Position numbers and translations under genes: made by a program. Shown one piece after another: positions 33,156 through 41,771 of a stretch of DNA of 64,000 nt (positions are counted from its first letter, which is position 1; every line of letters starts with the position of its first letter). The notes beneath the pieces were generated by a model. It saw nothing but the letters and a program-made list of their open reading frames with translations, did no database searches and was not told the DNA's origin. The DNA lies in NCBI RefSeq assembly GCF_030433435.1, contig NZ_JANRHH010000047.1:124001-188000 (forward strand). Reading direction: 5' to 3'. The stretch comes from Polycladomyces subterraneus. Lineage in GTDB: Bacteria > Bacillota > Bacilli > Thermoactinomycetales > JIR-001.

Positions 33156-33458
33156 ATGAGTCTCTATGAACGGCTGTACGATGAAGCGGAACAAGTCAAG
33201 GTGCGTTTTGTCGGATTTGTTTCGGAACACGGTCGATATGATTTCGGGATCGTGTATACCAACATGTTTTTTGGAAAGCCATTGGTCGTTTGTATGCAGA
33301 CGGGACGCTCCTCTCTGTTGTCACAAGATGATGTGGAGAACCTGGAATATCTGCAAAAGGTGTACAATTTGAAGTCCAAGGAAGAAGCGGAGGAGTTGGC
33401 TGTCTTTTTCAGTAACAACCTTCCGGGACTGACCTTGGAAGCCGAGGCCGAGCATTAA
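33156..33458 (+). CDS. DUF3055 family protein
   Basis: A 100-residue acidic protein. LYDEAEQVKVRFVGFVSEHGRYDFGIVYTNMFFGKPLVVCMQTGRSSLL is the highly conserved DUF3055 body; the C-terminus is a Glu-rich helix. AAAGGAGGAG lies 7 bases before ATG. The function is unknown. A strong hairpin terminator follows. Confidence 0.88.
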   Translation: MSLYERLYDEAEQVKVRFVGFVSEHGRYDFGIVYTNMFFGKPLVVCMQTGRSSLLSQDDVENLEYLQKVYNLKSKEEAEELAVFFSNNLPGLTLEAEAEH

Positions 33459-33528
33459 ACGGAGATGACCGTCATGTCTGATTTGGTTGAACCATCACAT
33501 AGTGCCGCTCATCGCAGGAGTGAAACCG

Positions 33529-33592
33529 ACCGCGAGGTATAACGGGAGAAAGTGTGAATCAATCCCGTGCCTCGCGGTTTCATTTTGGTGAA
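33529..33592 (+). terminator. Two-part terminator of the DUF3055 gene
   Basis: ACCGCGAGG pairs with CCTCGCGGT and inner ACGGGA with TCCCGT; TTTCATTTT follows. Confidence 0.8.
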
Positions 33593-33616
33593 ATAAGCCT
33601 AATCATTCAAGGGGCA

Positions 33617-33675
33617 TTGACATAAATATGATATCACATTATACTAATAGTGACACATTAATTGAAGCGGTTACA
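33617..33675 (+). promoter_or_regulatory. Consensus promoter plus cre-like site for the SR1-type RNA
   Basis: TTGACA (33617-33622), a 17-base spacer and TATACT (33640-33645) form a near-perfect sigma-A promoter. TTGAAGCGGTTACA (33662-33675), two mismatches from the cre consensus, sits just after the expected start and could act as a CcpA roadblock, matching the sugar-repressed SR1 gene of B. subtilis. Confidence 0.7.
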
Positions 33676-33698
33676 TTTCCGCGTGAGGGGGATTTTTC

Positions 33699-33839
33699 AT
33701 GGAAGTGATTGTCTGCCAAACGTGCGACAAGATCATCGCCTTCACGGAAGCCGAGAAAACTGGTGTGTTGTACGGCAAATGTCCTGGATGCGGTGAGGAA
33801 AAACAGCGCGGACAACGTAGGGCATCGCAAACCGCGTGA
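33699..33839 (+). CDS. sr1P: SR1P-family peptide (GapA-binding)
   Basis: A 46-residue peptide: MEVIVCQTCDKIIAFTEAEK then TGVLYGKCPGCGEEKQRG. The IVCQxC...LYGKCxxC pattern, with two CxxC pairs, is that of SR1P, which in B. subtilis binds glyceraldehyde-3-phosphate dehydrogenase GapA and affects RNase J1. ATG 33699 has GAGGGGG 8 bases upstream. The C-terminal tail is basic and longer than in B. subtilis. Identification is by motif recall; a short rubredoxin-like zinc ribbon of another family is the alternative. Confidence 0.78.
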   Translation: MEVIVCQTCDKIIAFTEAEKTGVLYGKCPGCGEEKQRGQRRASQTA

Positions 33840-34035
33840 CTGAATACCTGAAACCAACAGCACTAGGATTCACCATACATCAATACAGGTAGTCCGGCTG
33901 TTGACATGTGGGCTCTGATGTAAAGCACGACACCCGACGAGAGATTCGGACCCGTTCCTCTGAAAGAGCGTGGCCGTTTTCCTAACAGCGATCTTTGCAC
34001 TTGACGAAATAGATGCAAGTGGAGCTAGCGGTCTC

Positions 34036-34066
34036 ACCGCCCGTCACGGGTGGTGTTTCTTTTTTA
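34036..34066 (+). terminator. Terminator of the SR1-type RNA
   Basis: CACCGCCCG and CGGGTGGTG form an 8-9 bp stem over a TCA loop, followed by TTTCTTTTTT. Confidence 0.9.
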
Positions 34067-34104
34067 CATGAAAGGGAAATGGTTCATCCGACGAAAATGA
34101 TAAA

Positions 34105-34138
34105 AAAAACCCACCCGTTCATCATGGGTGGGTTTTAG
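34105..34138 (-). terminator. Terminator of the decarboxylase gene
   Basis: On the minus strand AAAACCCACCC and GGGTGGGTTTT flank a 10-base loop and T-run; the hairpin overlaps the stop codon. Confidence 0.9.
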
Positions 34139-35592
34139 CGGATTACGCGCACCATTCGGATATCGGGATCTTCGGGACCTTGGACGGGCAATCCCACTTC
34201 CAAGTGTTCACGGATGTAGTCGATGTTTTGCTGCGTGATGCGTTCCCCGGGCAACAACACCGGGATACCCGGGGGATAAATCATGATAAACTCGGCAATA
34301 ATGCGACCGACCGACTCCTCCAGCGGAACGGTGACCGTTTCCGCATAAAACGCGTCCCGCGGTGATACCGCTAATTCCGGGATATCCGGCAGACGGATCG
34401 GACCGCCGTTTTTCCGGTCGGGCGAATAAAAATGCCGGGACAAATCCTGCAGACCTTCTACCAATATGTTGATCGTCTCTTCTGAGTCGCCCGGGGTGAT
34501 GAGGCACAGGATGTTGTACAAATCGCTCAGTTCCACTTCGATATTCCAGTTCTGACGCAGCCATTTTTCCGCTTCATAGCCGGTGATGCCCAAATGTTTG
34601 AGATGGATGGTCAACTTGGTCTCATCCATGTCATATGTGGCGTCCGTACCGAGAATTTCTCGGCCTACACAGACGATGCCCGGGATTTCGTTGATCCGTT
34701 TGCGCGCCTGATCGGCCAACTTCAACGCCAGCTCGAATTGAGCGTGACCTTGCGTGGCCAAAAAACGTCGCCCCGCATCCAGCGAAGCTAAGAGCAAATA
34801 TGATGTAGATGTGGTTGTCAACATGCTGATGATTGATTGTACCCGATTGGGATTGATACGGTTGCCCTTGACGTTGAGGACTGAGCTTTGCGTCAGTGAT
34901 CCTCCCAGTTTGTGCATGCTGGTGGCAGCCATGTCTGCACCGGCCTGCATTGCGGACATGGGGAGCCGTTCGTGGAAATGCGTATGAATGCCGTGCGCTT
35001 CGTCTACCAGTACCGGAATGTCCCAACGGTGCACCAAATCGACGATTTCGGCCAAATTGCCGGCGATACCGTAATAGGTTGGATTGATTAACAACACCGC
35101 TTTGGCATCCGGATGAGCGCGAAGGGCTTTGTCCACATCACGGGCGGTGACGCCGTGCGCGATGCCCAACTGATCATCCATGGCCGGATGCACGAATACC
35201 GGGTGGCCGCCGGCAAGAATGATGGCGGATAACACGGATTTGTGAACATTGCGCGGGACAATGATTTTGTCCCCCGGCGTGCAGACGGACATCACCATCG
35301 TCATGATGGCACCACTGGTTCCCTGAACGGAGAAAAAAGTGTAATCCGCCCCGAACGCTTCCGCCGCCAATTCCTGCGCTTCCTGGATCACACCGTGCGG
35401 ATGGTGCAGATCATCCAGGGGCGCGATGTTGATCAAATCGATGGAGAGCGCATTGGGGCCGATGAAATCGCGAAATTCGGGGTCCATGCCATGCCCTTTT
35501 TTGTGTCCGGGTATGTGAAATTGAATTGGATTCTTTGCCGCGTGTTCTTTCAGCTTGGTAAATAGCGGTGTTTGATACTGTCTGGGCATCAT
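34135..35592 (-). CDS. Orn/Lys/Arg decarboxylase family protein (SpeA-like)
   Basis: A 485-residue PLP decarboxylase. N-terminal QYQTPLFTKLKEHAAKNPIQFHIPGHKKG and DFIGPNALSIDLINIAPLDDL are the class III signature, SMHKLGGSLTQ holds the PLP lysine, and VDEAHGIHTHF the cofactor Asp. The length matches Bacillus SpeA (arginine to agmatine, first step of spermidine synthesis) and related YaaO. No speE/speB is nearby, so the substrate is uncertain. Tandem ATGs at 35592/35589 start it; the ribosome site is weak. AGTATA at 35631 is a minus-strand TATACT. Confidence 0.9.
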   Translation of the reverse strand: MMPRQYQTPLFTKLKEHAAKNPIQFHIPGHKKGHGMDPEFRDFIGPNALSIDLINIAPLDDLHHPHGVIQEAQELAAEAFGADYTFFSVQGTSGAIMTMVMSVCTPGDKIIVPRNVHKSVLSAIILAGGHPVFVHPAMDDQLGIAHGVTARDVDKALRAHPDAKAVLLINPTYYGIAGNLAEIVDLVHRWDIPVLVDEAHGIHTHFHERLPMSAMQAGADMAATSMHKLGGSLTQSSVLNVKGNRINPNRVQSIISMLTTTSTSYLLLASLDAGRRFLATQGHAQFELALKLADQARKRINEIPGIVCVGREILGTDATYDMDETKLTIHLKHLGITGYEAEKWLRQNWNIEVELSDLYNILCLITPGDSEETINILVEGLQDLSRHFYSPDRKNGGPIRLPDIPELAVSPRDAFYAETVTVPLEESVGRIIAEFIMIYPPGIPVLLPGERITQQNIDYIREHLEVGLPVQGPEDPDIRMVRVIR

Positions 35593-36032
35593 GGTTACAT
35601 GCCTGCCTTTACATAAAGATTCACTCGGCAAGTATAACAAAAACAGATCGCAAACTGAAGAGAGAAAATACAGGATGGGAGGAATTTTTTTCGTCGGAAT
35701 CGAAATCCCGTGGGTGAGTAGATGTGTGAAGATTGCGAGAAAGTGGCTGTTGGATATAGCAGGCAGGATTTTGCTGATAATCGGCGAAGCGCTGGTCCGC
35801 GGCGTTGATTGGAGCGATGATGGCCGAAACGTATGGGTGTGGAAGTAGTTGCGTTTGTTGAGATTTTTTGACAGAATAAATGATGAAAAATGACTTTTGT
35901 GATTTGACTTGAAATTTCTGAGGCTTTTCAGTAGCATCAATAATAAAACCATCTGTAGGGGGGGATGGAGAGCCCGAGGGATGGGGCGTTTCTTGTGTCC
36001 GAGATGAATAAACATGTAAAGGGGTGAATACT
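35593..36032. other. Divergent intergenic region between the decarboxylase and korA
   Basis: A 440-base AT-rich stretch. TATACT on the minus strand (35631-35636) is a likely -10 for the decarboxylase. On the plus strand TTGACT/TTGAAA near 35902-35913 may be part of the korA promoter, with no good -10. Open frames here are not protein-like. No repeat copy was seen. Confidence 0.5.
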
Positions 36033-37790
36033 TTGGCGACATTGACATGGAAAGTGGGCGGCGCCCAGGGGGAAGGGATTGACAGCACCGGGGACATTTT
36101 TGCCACCACACTCAACCGTTTGGGTTATTATCTGTTTGCGTATCGCCATTTTATGTCGCTCATTAAAGGGGGTCACACCAACTACAAAGTGAGGGTGGCA
36201 GATCATCCCGTGGGATACCATGGCGACGATTTGGATATTTTGATCGCATTCGATCAACGGACCATCGACGAAAACGCCCATGAACTGACGGAAGATAGCG
36301 TATTGATCTATGATTCCGGCAAATTGAAGTCCCCTGTCATACCGGATGGGGTAAAACTGTGCCCCGTTCCCGTGACGAATATGGCCAAAGATCTGGGAAG
36401 TCCGATTATGAAAAACATGGTGGCTGGCGGGGTCTCTGCGGCGATCGTCGGATTGTCGGCAGATGCATTTGACTCTCTGATCGAAGAGCGGTTCGGCAAG
36501 AAAGGGGAATCCATGGTACAGAGCAACAAGGCGGCTGTCCGAGCCGGATTTGAATTTGCCATGGAACGGTACGGCGTGCTGAAACAGTTGCCCAACCCGC
36601 AACCGGCCGAAGACGGCGGCGGTCATTTGTTTCTCTCCGGGAACGAAGCTGTGGGATTGGGTGCGTTGGCCGCAGGGTGCCGGTTTTTGGCGGCATATCC
36701 CATCACGCCGGCCACGGAAATCATGTACACCGCACTGGCGCATTTCCCCAAATACGGAGGAAAAGTATTGCAGGCCGAAGATGAGATTGCTGCTTGTATT
36801 ATGGCAATCGGAGCCAACTATGCCGGTGTGCGCGCGATGACTTCCACTTCGGGTCCGGGACTGTCGTTGATGCAGGAAGCAATCGGCCTCGCAGGGATTT
36901 CGGAGACGCCTTTGGTGATCGTCGATGTCATGCGGGGTGGTCCGGGAACCGGGTTGCCGACCAAAACAGAGCAGTCTGACCTGAATGAACTGGTCTACGG
37001 TTCGCATGGGGAAATCCCGCGCATTGTACTGACGCCCTCGACGGTGGAGGAGTGTTTCTACTACACGGCTAAAGCATTCAATCTGGCGGAGAAATACCAA
37101 TGCCCGGTGATTGTGGCCACCGACTTGTATCTGGGAATGTCCAAACAATCGGTGCCGGTTGGCGCGATCGATTTTGAAAAAGTGACCATCGACCGGGGCG
37201 AATTGATTTCGGAAGAAGAGTTGCTGGCCTTGGGACCCGGCGAATACCGCCGTTACGCCGTCACCGAGTCGGGGATTTCCAAACGCTCGATTCCCGGGCA
37301 GAAATACGGCCGGTTCGTGGCGATGAGCAACGAGCACGATGAGGGAGCCAACGAGGAGATCGAAGATCCGGAAACCCGCGTCCAACAAATGGCCAAACGG
37401 ATGCGCAAACTGGATGCCTTCGACCCGTCCGCGTTGGGTGTGGAATACGACGGCTCGGAGACGACGGAGCTGACGCTGGTCGGTTTCGGCTCCACCCGCG
37501 CGCAGATCGGAGAAGCTGTCAAGCAGTTGCGGGAAAATGGAGTAAAGGTGGGTCACCTGCAGATTAAGGTGGTCAAACCGTTCCCGGATGCGATGGTCAA
37601 ACGGTATCTGTCCGGTGCAGAACGCATTCTCGTCGTGGAAAACAATGCCACAGGCCAGTTGGCGGAGCTGATCCGTGCACGCGTCGGATTCCATAACAAA
37701 ATCCAATCCTGCTTGAAATTCAGTGGGGACCCGTTTACGGTGGAGGAGATTTTGGCGCATTGCAAACTGGAGCAGGAAGTGGGGATGTAA
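36033..37790 (+). CDS. korA: 2-oxoacid:ferredoxin oxidoreductase, alpha (fused gamma-alpha) subunit
   Basis: A 585-residue subunit. The N-terminal gamma-type domain (about 1-185, KVGGAQGEGIDSTGDIFATTLNRLG) is fused to the alpha domain with FLAAYPITPATEIMYTALAHF, TSTSGPGLSLMQE and GGPGTGLPTKTEQSDL. With the beta subunit it oxidatively decarboxylates 2-oxoglutarate or pyruvate with ferredoxin. TTG 36033 is chosen because AAAGGGG lies 8 bases upstream; an in-frame GTG at 36024 overlaps that site. korB follows after one base. Substrate assignment (2-oxoglutarate) is by family similarity. Confidence 0.93.
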   Translation: MATLTWKVGGAQGEGIDSTGDIFATTLNRLGYYLFAYRHFMSLIKGGHTNYKVRVADHPVGYHGDDLDILIAFDQRTIDENAHELTEDSVLIYDSGKLKSPVIPDGVKLCPVPVTNMAKDLGSPIMKNMVAGGVSAAIVGLSADAFDSLIEERFGKKGESMVQSNKAAVRAGFEFAMERYGVLKQLPNPQPAEDGGGHLFLSGNEAVGLGALAAGCRFLAAYPITPATEIMYTALAHFPKYGGKVLQAEDEIAACIMAIGANYAGVRAMTSTSGPGLSLMQEAIGLAGISETPLVIVDVMRGGPGTGLPTKTEQSDLNELVYGSHGEIPRIVLTPSTVEECFYYTAKAFNLAEKYQCPVIVATDLYLGMSKQSVPVGAIDFEKVTIDRGELISEEELLALGPGEYRRYAVTESGISKRSIPGQKYGRFVAMSNEHDEGANEEIEDPETRVQQMAKRMRKLDAFDPSALGVEYDGSETTELTLVGFGSTRAQIGEAVKQLRENGVKVGHLQIKVVKPFPDAMVKRYLSGAERILVVENNATGQLAELIRARVGFHNKIQSCLKFSGDPFTVEEILAHCKLEQEVGM

Positions 37791-37791
37791 G

Positions 37792-38655
37792 ATGGCGACA
37801 ATGAAGGACTTCCGAACGAAAAACAAGCCGACGTGGTGCCCGGGTTGCGGGGATTTCACCGTCTTGGCGGCTTTGCAGAAAGCTGTTGTCGAGTTGGGAT
37901 TGGAGCCGGAACAAGTGGCCTTGGTATCGGGAATCGGTTGTTCAGGAAAAATATCCCAATACTTCAACAGCTATGGTTTTCACAGCCTGCATGGACGGTC
38001 TTTGCCCATGGCTACCGGCGTGAAACTAGCCAACCAGGATCTGACGGTGATCGCCGCCGGGGGTGATGGAGATGGCTACGGCATTGGTATGGGTCATTTT
38101 GTCCACACGGTTCGCCGTAATATCGACATCACCTACATCGTGATGGACAACCATATTTACGGGTTAACCACCGGTCAAACTTCCCCGACCAGTGAACGGG
38201 GCTTCCGTTCCAAAACCTCGCCGCAAGGTGCCGCCGAAGAGCCGGTCAAAGCGGTAGAAACGGCGATCGTGAACGGTGCCAGCTTCGTGGCCCAAGCGTT
38301 TTCCGGTGACGTAAAACAGATGACCCAGATTTTCAAAGAGGCGATCAGTCACCAAGGATTTGCGCTGGTCAACTGTTTCAGCCCGTGTGTCACCTTCAAT
38401 AAAGTCAATACGTACGAATGGTTCAAAGAAAAATTGGTCAACGTGGATGAGTTGGAGGAATACCAACCGGAAGACGCCGATCGCGCCCTACGCGTGCTGG
38501 CCGAAACGAAAGGGACGGTGACTGGTATCCTGTACAAACAAAAGCGACCGGTATACCACGAAGTGATGTCGGGAGCAAGCGATGTCGCCGCCGCTAAGTT
38601 GGATCTGCGTTTACCAAAAGAAGAACAACAGGCCCTGTTGCAGTCGTTTCGTTGA
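37792..38655 (+). CDS. korB: 2-oxoacid:ferredoxin oxidoreductase, beta subunit
   Basis: A 287-residue TPP-binding subunit. TWCPGCGDFTVLAALQKA and GIGCSGKISQY hold the iron-sulfur cysteines, and GGDGDGYGIGMGHF with DNHIYGLTTGQTSPTS is the TPP/Mg site. ATG 37792 directly follows korA, whose last codons supply the ribosome site. Together they form a two-subunit OFOR of the kind Bacillales use as an anaplerotic or TCA-bypass enzyme. Confidence 0.95.
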   Translation: MATMKDFRTKNKPTWCPGCGDFTVLAALQKAVVELGLEPEQVALVSGIGCSGKISQYFNSYGFHSLHGRSLPMATGVKLANQDLTVIAAGGDGDGYGIGMGHFVHTVRRNIDITYIVMDNHIYGLTTGQTSPTSERGFRSKTSPQGAAEEPVKAVETAIVNGASFVAQAFSGDVKQMTQIFKEAISHQGFALVNCFSPCVTFNKVNTYEWFKEKLVNVDELEEYQPEDADRALRVLAETKGTVTGILYKQKRPVYHEVMSGASDVAAAKLDLRLPKEEQQALLQSFR

Positions 38656-38682
38656 AACCCGGGGGGTAGCAATAGGATTTTC

Positions 38683-38719
38683 CGCTCCGTTGAACGGAGC
38701 GTTTTTTTTTTTTTTTTTT
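38683..38719 (+). terminator. Terminator of korAB
   Basis: CGCTCCGTT-GA-ACGGAGCG hairpin followed by an uninterrupted run of 18 T. Confidence 0.95.
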
Positions 38720-38892
38720 GAAAACAGGGCCTGTTATATAATTTTCAGATATATTATAGTACTGTTATAGTACAAAATCAACCGTTTCATAACAAAATCA
38801 ACAAAAAACCGTCTCTCCGCCTCAGCATCATTTACACCGGGTGAACCTACACGCTCTCGGCTCAACTCGTTGCTGGGCAGAAAAACGGTTTT

Positions 38893-38965
38893 CTAGGGTG
38901 TGTCTGGTCATTTCTGCAAGGGGGCCATGTTTTCCCCAGGTTAGCGAAGAACTTATTCCGGATCC
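38893..38965 (+). repeat. MITE-like repeat, copy 2 (left arm only)
   Basis: CTAGGGTGTGTCTGGTCATT starts at 38893 and the match to copy 1 runs through TTTTCCCCAGGTTAGCGAAGAAC to about 38965. The right arm is missing; the yktB gene ends at 38975. The stretch 38720-38892 before it is AT-rich, with short direct repeats (TTATAGTAC twice; ACAAAATCAAC twice) and no gene. Confidence 0.75.
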
Positions 38966-38974
38966 CCGACAAGA

Positions 38975-39607
38975 TCAGTGCCCTGCCGTTTCCGCCAAAC
39001 GGTACAACGGCAACAGGCGTTCAAACGTCGTTTGTACCGAACGGAGAAACGCTTGACCGTCCTGAACAACTGGATCGCGGCGATTCAACAGGACTCCGCA
39101 CAGAAACTCTGCTTTTTTCACCTTTTCCAATCGCTCCAAAACACGGCGTATTCCATCTAACCCCAGTTCATTTTTTGCCTTGGTTTCCGGTTGCGTATGG
39201 TCTTCCGAAATGACGAATCCATCCGGTACCGTCGGCCACACCTCATCCAGTTGTTTCAAAAGGCCGCGTGCGAACGCGCTTTTGCTTTTGCATTCCTCGA
39301 TCATGGCCAACATGATGAACGCGTGCGATTGCCTGAGACCGACTTGGAAGTGGGGATACGCCTTGTAACCGCGTTTGTTGGTCGACCAAGCCACCCATGT
39401 TTCATCCGGCGGGTTGACGGTGCGACGGGCGTGTTTCGCCACATGCACGTAAAAGGGTTCTCCAATCGTTTGCTCCAACAGCGGAATCGCCGCTTCGGCG
39501 ATCGCCTCCAATTTGGGCCGGATTTGCGCTCTCAGCGCCTCCATTCTCGGTTCCAGTCCGGGTATGGCAAACACGTCAAAATCCTTATCAGTAAATCCGG
39601 AAAACAT
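38975..39607 (-). CDS. yktB: DUF1054 family protein (YktB)
   Basis: A 210-residue cytoplasmic protein. FSGFTDKDFDVFAIPGLEPRMEAL, HVAKHARRTVNPPDETWVAW, RGYKAYPHFQVGL and the C-terminal QTTFERLLPLYRLA are the DUF1054/YktB body; the length fits. The structure-known family has no assigned activity. ATG 39607 is used; an adjacent TTG at 39610 is possible. A MITE-like left arm abuts its 3' end. Confidence 0.9.
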   Translation of the reverse strand: MFSGFTDKDFDVFAIPGLEPRMEALRAQIRPKLEAIAEAAIPLLEQTIGEPFYVHVAKHARRTVNPPDETWVAWSTNKRGYKAYPHFQVGLRQSHAFIMLAMIEECKSKSAFARGLLKQLDEVWPTVPDGFVISEDHTQPETKAKNELGLDGIRRVLERLEKVKKAEFLCGVLLNRRDPVVQDGQAFLRSVQTTFERLLPLYRLAETAGH

Positions 39608-39934
39608 CAATGTTCATTCACCGTCCGTGGATTCATTCATAGAAGTCAAGCTTATTCTTCATAATAGCACAATGTTGATAGAATCACGAAATGGCCTATG
39701 TCTGAATGGATAAAAATTGCGAAAAATAAATCATATCAGCGGAGAACCGTGACCGAATTCGAAGAACCTGCGTACGTTGTAGGTAACAAGTTCGATTGGC
39801 GGAATCGAAAACTGGATCGGAACGGATAGGTTTATTTCCTAGTTTGGAAGGGCATCCTGTAGCCAGATTCCCTTCCGTCCCAAAATCTGGAGCACCGATG
39901 GCGTTTCCTTCATCAAAAAACGGGGTGGGATCTC
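39608..39934. other. Intergenic stretch without recognised gene
   Basis: A 327-base stretch upstream of yktB and of the next small gene. AT-rich at 39660-39750, then mixed. CCAGATT/AATCTGG near 39861-39890 can form a hairpin. No good promoter pair, RNA or repeat was recognised. Confidence 0.5.
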
Positions 39935-40165
39935 ATGGGAAGATACCAGCGAGAGAAGGGGTGCAGCGTAACCGTGGAAGAAGTGATCCGTGCGTTCAAA
40001 TGCCGGGAACCTGAGAAGCGCATACCGGTTCTGAGAATGGAGTTGGATTACGAACTGGCCCTGTTGCATGAGGCAATGGTTGAAAACGATCCCCACCGGA
40101 TCGATCAATGCAAAACGCGCTTGCGTGAACTTCGTCGCGAAATGATGATGTTGGAGGCTTTGTGA
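39935..40165 (+). CDS. Small hypothetical helical protein
   Basis: A 76-residue highly charged protein (TVEEVIRAFKCREPEKRIPVLRMELDYELALLHEAMVENDPHRIDQCKTRLRELRREMM), probably two long helices. ATG 39935 has GGGGTGGG upstream. It overlaps the frame leading into the next gene by 4 bases, but that gene starts at 40270. No family was recognised. Confidence 0.55.
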   Translation: MGRYQREKGCSVTVEEVIRAFKCREPEKRIPVLRMELDYELALLHEAMVENDPHRIDQCKTRLRELRREMMMLEAL

Positions 40166-40269
40166 AGGAACGTCAACTGAAAAGGAACATTTCTGACCTT
40201 TGTCGAAGAATATCGGTGTATCTCCTATGGGGATGCACTTTTTTCTATGTCCAAAAAGGGGGAAACGTC

Positions 40270-41046
40270 ATGAAAATCGTTCGATACCTTTATCAAAAAC
40301 AGATCCGGTACGGCATTGTCCGCGGGGATGCGATTCACCCGATCAAAGGCTCTCTGTATGAGACATGGCAGGAAACGGGTGAGACGGTTGCGGCCGGGGA
40401 TGTCCAATTGTTAGCGCCGCTCATTCCCAACAAATTGATCGGCATCGGTCTCAACTATGCCGCACACGCGGAGGAGACCGGCAAGCCCATTCCGGATGAG
40501 CCAATGATGTTCATGATCTCCCCCACTGCGGTGATCGGACCAGAGGCATCGATTGTGTTGCCCAATGTGGATGACCGAATCGACCATGAAGCAGAGCTCG
40601 CCGTGGTGATCGGAAAGAGAGGCAAGAACATCCCTGCAGAACGTGCGTTGGATTATATATTGGGGTATACTTGTGCCAACGATGTTTCCAATCGGGTCCT
40701 GCAGAAGAAGGACGGACAATTTACTCGCGCCAAGTCATTCGACTCATTCAAACCGCTCGGCCCCATCATCGAGACGGAACTGGATCCGTCCGATCTGGAA
40801 GTCGTTTGTCGCGTCAATGGCGAGGTCCGGCAAAAGGGGAGAACGTCCGACCTGATCCACACTGTACCGGAGTTAATCGCACACATCTCGACCGTCTTTC
40901 CGCTGGAACCCGGTGACGTGATCCTGACCGGTACGCCGAGCGGTGTCGGTCCGCTTTCACCTGGAGATCAAGTAGAGGTGGAAGTGGAGGGAATTGGTGT
41001 GCTTACCAACCGTGTATTGGGACCATTGGATGACATGGCGCTGTGA
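40270..41046 (+). CDS. Fumarylacetoacetate hydrolase family protein
   Basis: A 258-residue metal-dependent hydrolase/decarboxylase. LIGIGLNYAAHAEETG, FMISPTAVIGP, DHEAELAVVIGKRGKNI (metal-binding Glu), YTCANDVSNR, AKSFDSFKPLGP and DVILTGTPSGVGPL are the FAH-fold motifs. Members act as acylpyruvases, oxaloacetate decarboxylases or in aromatic catabolism; context gives no clue. AAAGGGGG precedes ATG 40270. Confidence 0.93.
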   Translation: MKIVRYLYQKQIRYGIVRGDAIHPIKGSLYETWQETGETVAAGDVQLLAPLIPNKLIGIGLNYAAHAEETGKPIPDEPMMFMISPTAVIGPEASIVLPNVDDRIDHEAELAVVIGKRGKNIPAERALDYILGYTCANDVSNRVLQKKDGQFTRAKSFDSFKPLGPIIETELDPSDLEVVCRVNGEVRQKGRTSDLIHTVPELIAHISTVFPLEPGDVILTGTPSGVGPLSPGDQVEVEVEGIGVLTNRVLGPLDDMAL

Positions 41047-41081
41047 CGGAGGGGTGAGAAAAGCTGAAGCGGAAATGGGTC

Positions 41082-41726
41082 ATGCTTTATGAGGCATTGC
41101 GCAAGTGGAAGCCGGATCTGACCGTGGACGGATGGTGGGGAGTGACAGATCCGTTTTACAAAAGTGCCGGATGCGTGTTGGTGCAAAATACCTCGTGGCA
41201 CAATGCGCGTCTCGCTATCGATGGGCTGTGTGCACGGGGCATGACCACACCTTCAGCATTGCTCCAGGCATCCAATGACACATTGTGGGAAGCGATTCGC
41301 CCGGCGGGGTTTTACCGTACGAAATCAGCCGCGTTGCGGGGGTTGTTCACGTGGCTGAACACTGCTGGAGGATGGGAGAGGGCCAAGAAACAATCTGCTT
41401 CCACCCTGCGTGTACAGTTGCTGGCGATACGGGGGATCGGACCGGAAACGGCAGATATGTTGCTGTTGTATATGTTGGAGAAAAAGACGTTCATTGGCGA
41501 CACGTACACCCGGCGCATCGCTGCCCGCTGGTTTGGCGGCCCGCCGCCCACTTACGAAACCATTCGAACGGAGGTTCTGGAGGCGCTTCCCGATTTGTCG
41601 GCGTTGCAGTTGTTCCACGCCTTGTTGGTGGAATTGGGTAAGGTACACTGCAAAAAGAACACCCCTGATTGTATCACCTGCCCCGTCCACGGAAATTGTT
41701 CACAACATCAAGTCCAGAGTGCATGA
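41082..41726 (+). CDS. HhH-GPD DNA glycosylase with [4Fe-4S] cluster (endonuclease III-like)
   Basis: A 214-residue base-excision glycosylase. The HhH motif is LLAIRGIGPETADMLLL and the catalytic Asp is in FIGDTYTRRIAARW. The C-terminal cluster ligands follow C-x6-C-x2-C-x5-C (CKKNTPDCITCPVHGNC). The Lys that gives endonuclease III its lyase activity is replaced by Glu (GPETA), so it may be a monofunctional glycosylase. ATG 41082 is used; a CTG at 41065 with GGAGGGG upstream would add about six residues. Confidence 0.9.
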   Translation: MLYEALRKWKPDLTVDGWWGVTDPFYKSAGCVLVQNTSWHNARLAIDGLCARGMTTPSALLQASNDTLWEAIRPAGFYRTKSAALRGLFTWLNTAGGWERAKKQSASTLRVQLLAIRGIGPETADMLLLYMLEKKTFIGDTYTRRIAARWFGGPPPTYETIRTEVLEALPDLSALQLFHALLVELGKVHCKKNTPDCITCPVHGNCSQHQVQSA

Positions 41727-41771
41727 CACACCCCTATGGGTGATGATGGAGTTGGGAGTGGGAGAACCATC

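Larger units (their letters stand above)
33652..34066 (+). ncRNA. Candidate SR1-type dual-function RNA
   Basis: The transcript from the strong promoter at 33617 to the terminator at 34036-34066 would be about 415 nt and contains the 46-codon SR1P gene followed by about 200 nt of non-coding sequence. In B. subtilis SR1 both encodes SR1P and base-pairs with ahrC mRNA. The 3' part here holds GGCCGTTTTCC (33971 on), shared with elements near 12434 and 15046, and CACTTG/CAAGTG pairing. Length and ends are inferred, not measured. Confidence 0.5.

Noticed and set aside
35593-36111. N-terminal extension of the decarboxylase frame by about 170 codons
   Set aside because: The extension is Ser/His/Pro-rich, unlike any family member, and the ATG pair at 35592/35589 starts the conserved domain.
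35937-37967. A 676-codon open frame on the minus strand opposite korA/korB
   Set aside because: It is fully antisense to two clear oxidoreductase subunits and has Arg/His/Gln-rich composition typical of the shadow frame of a GC-rich gene.
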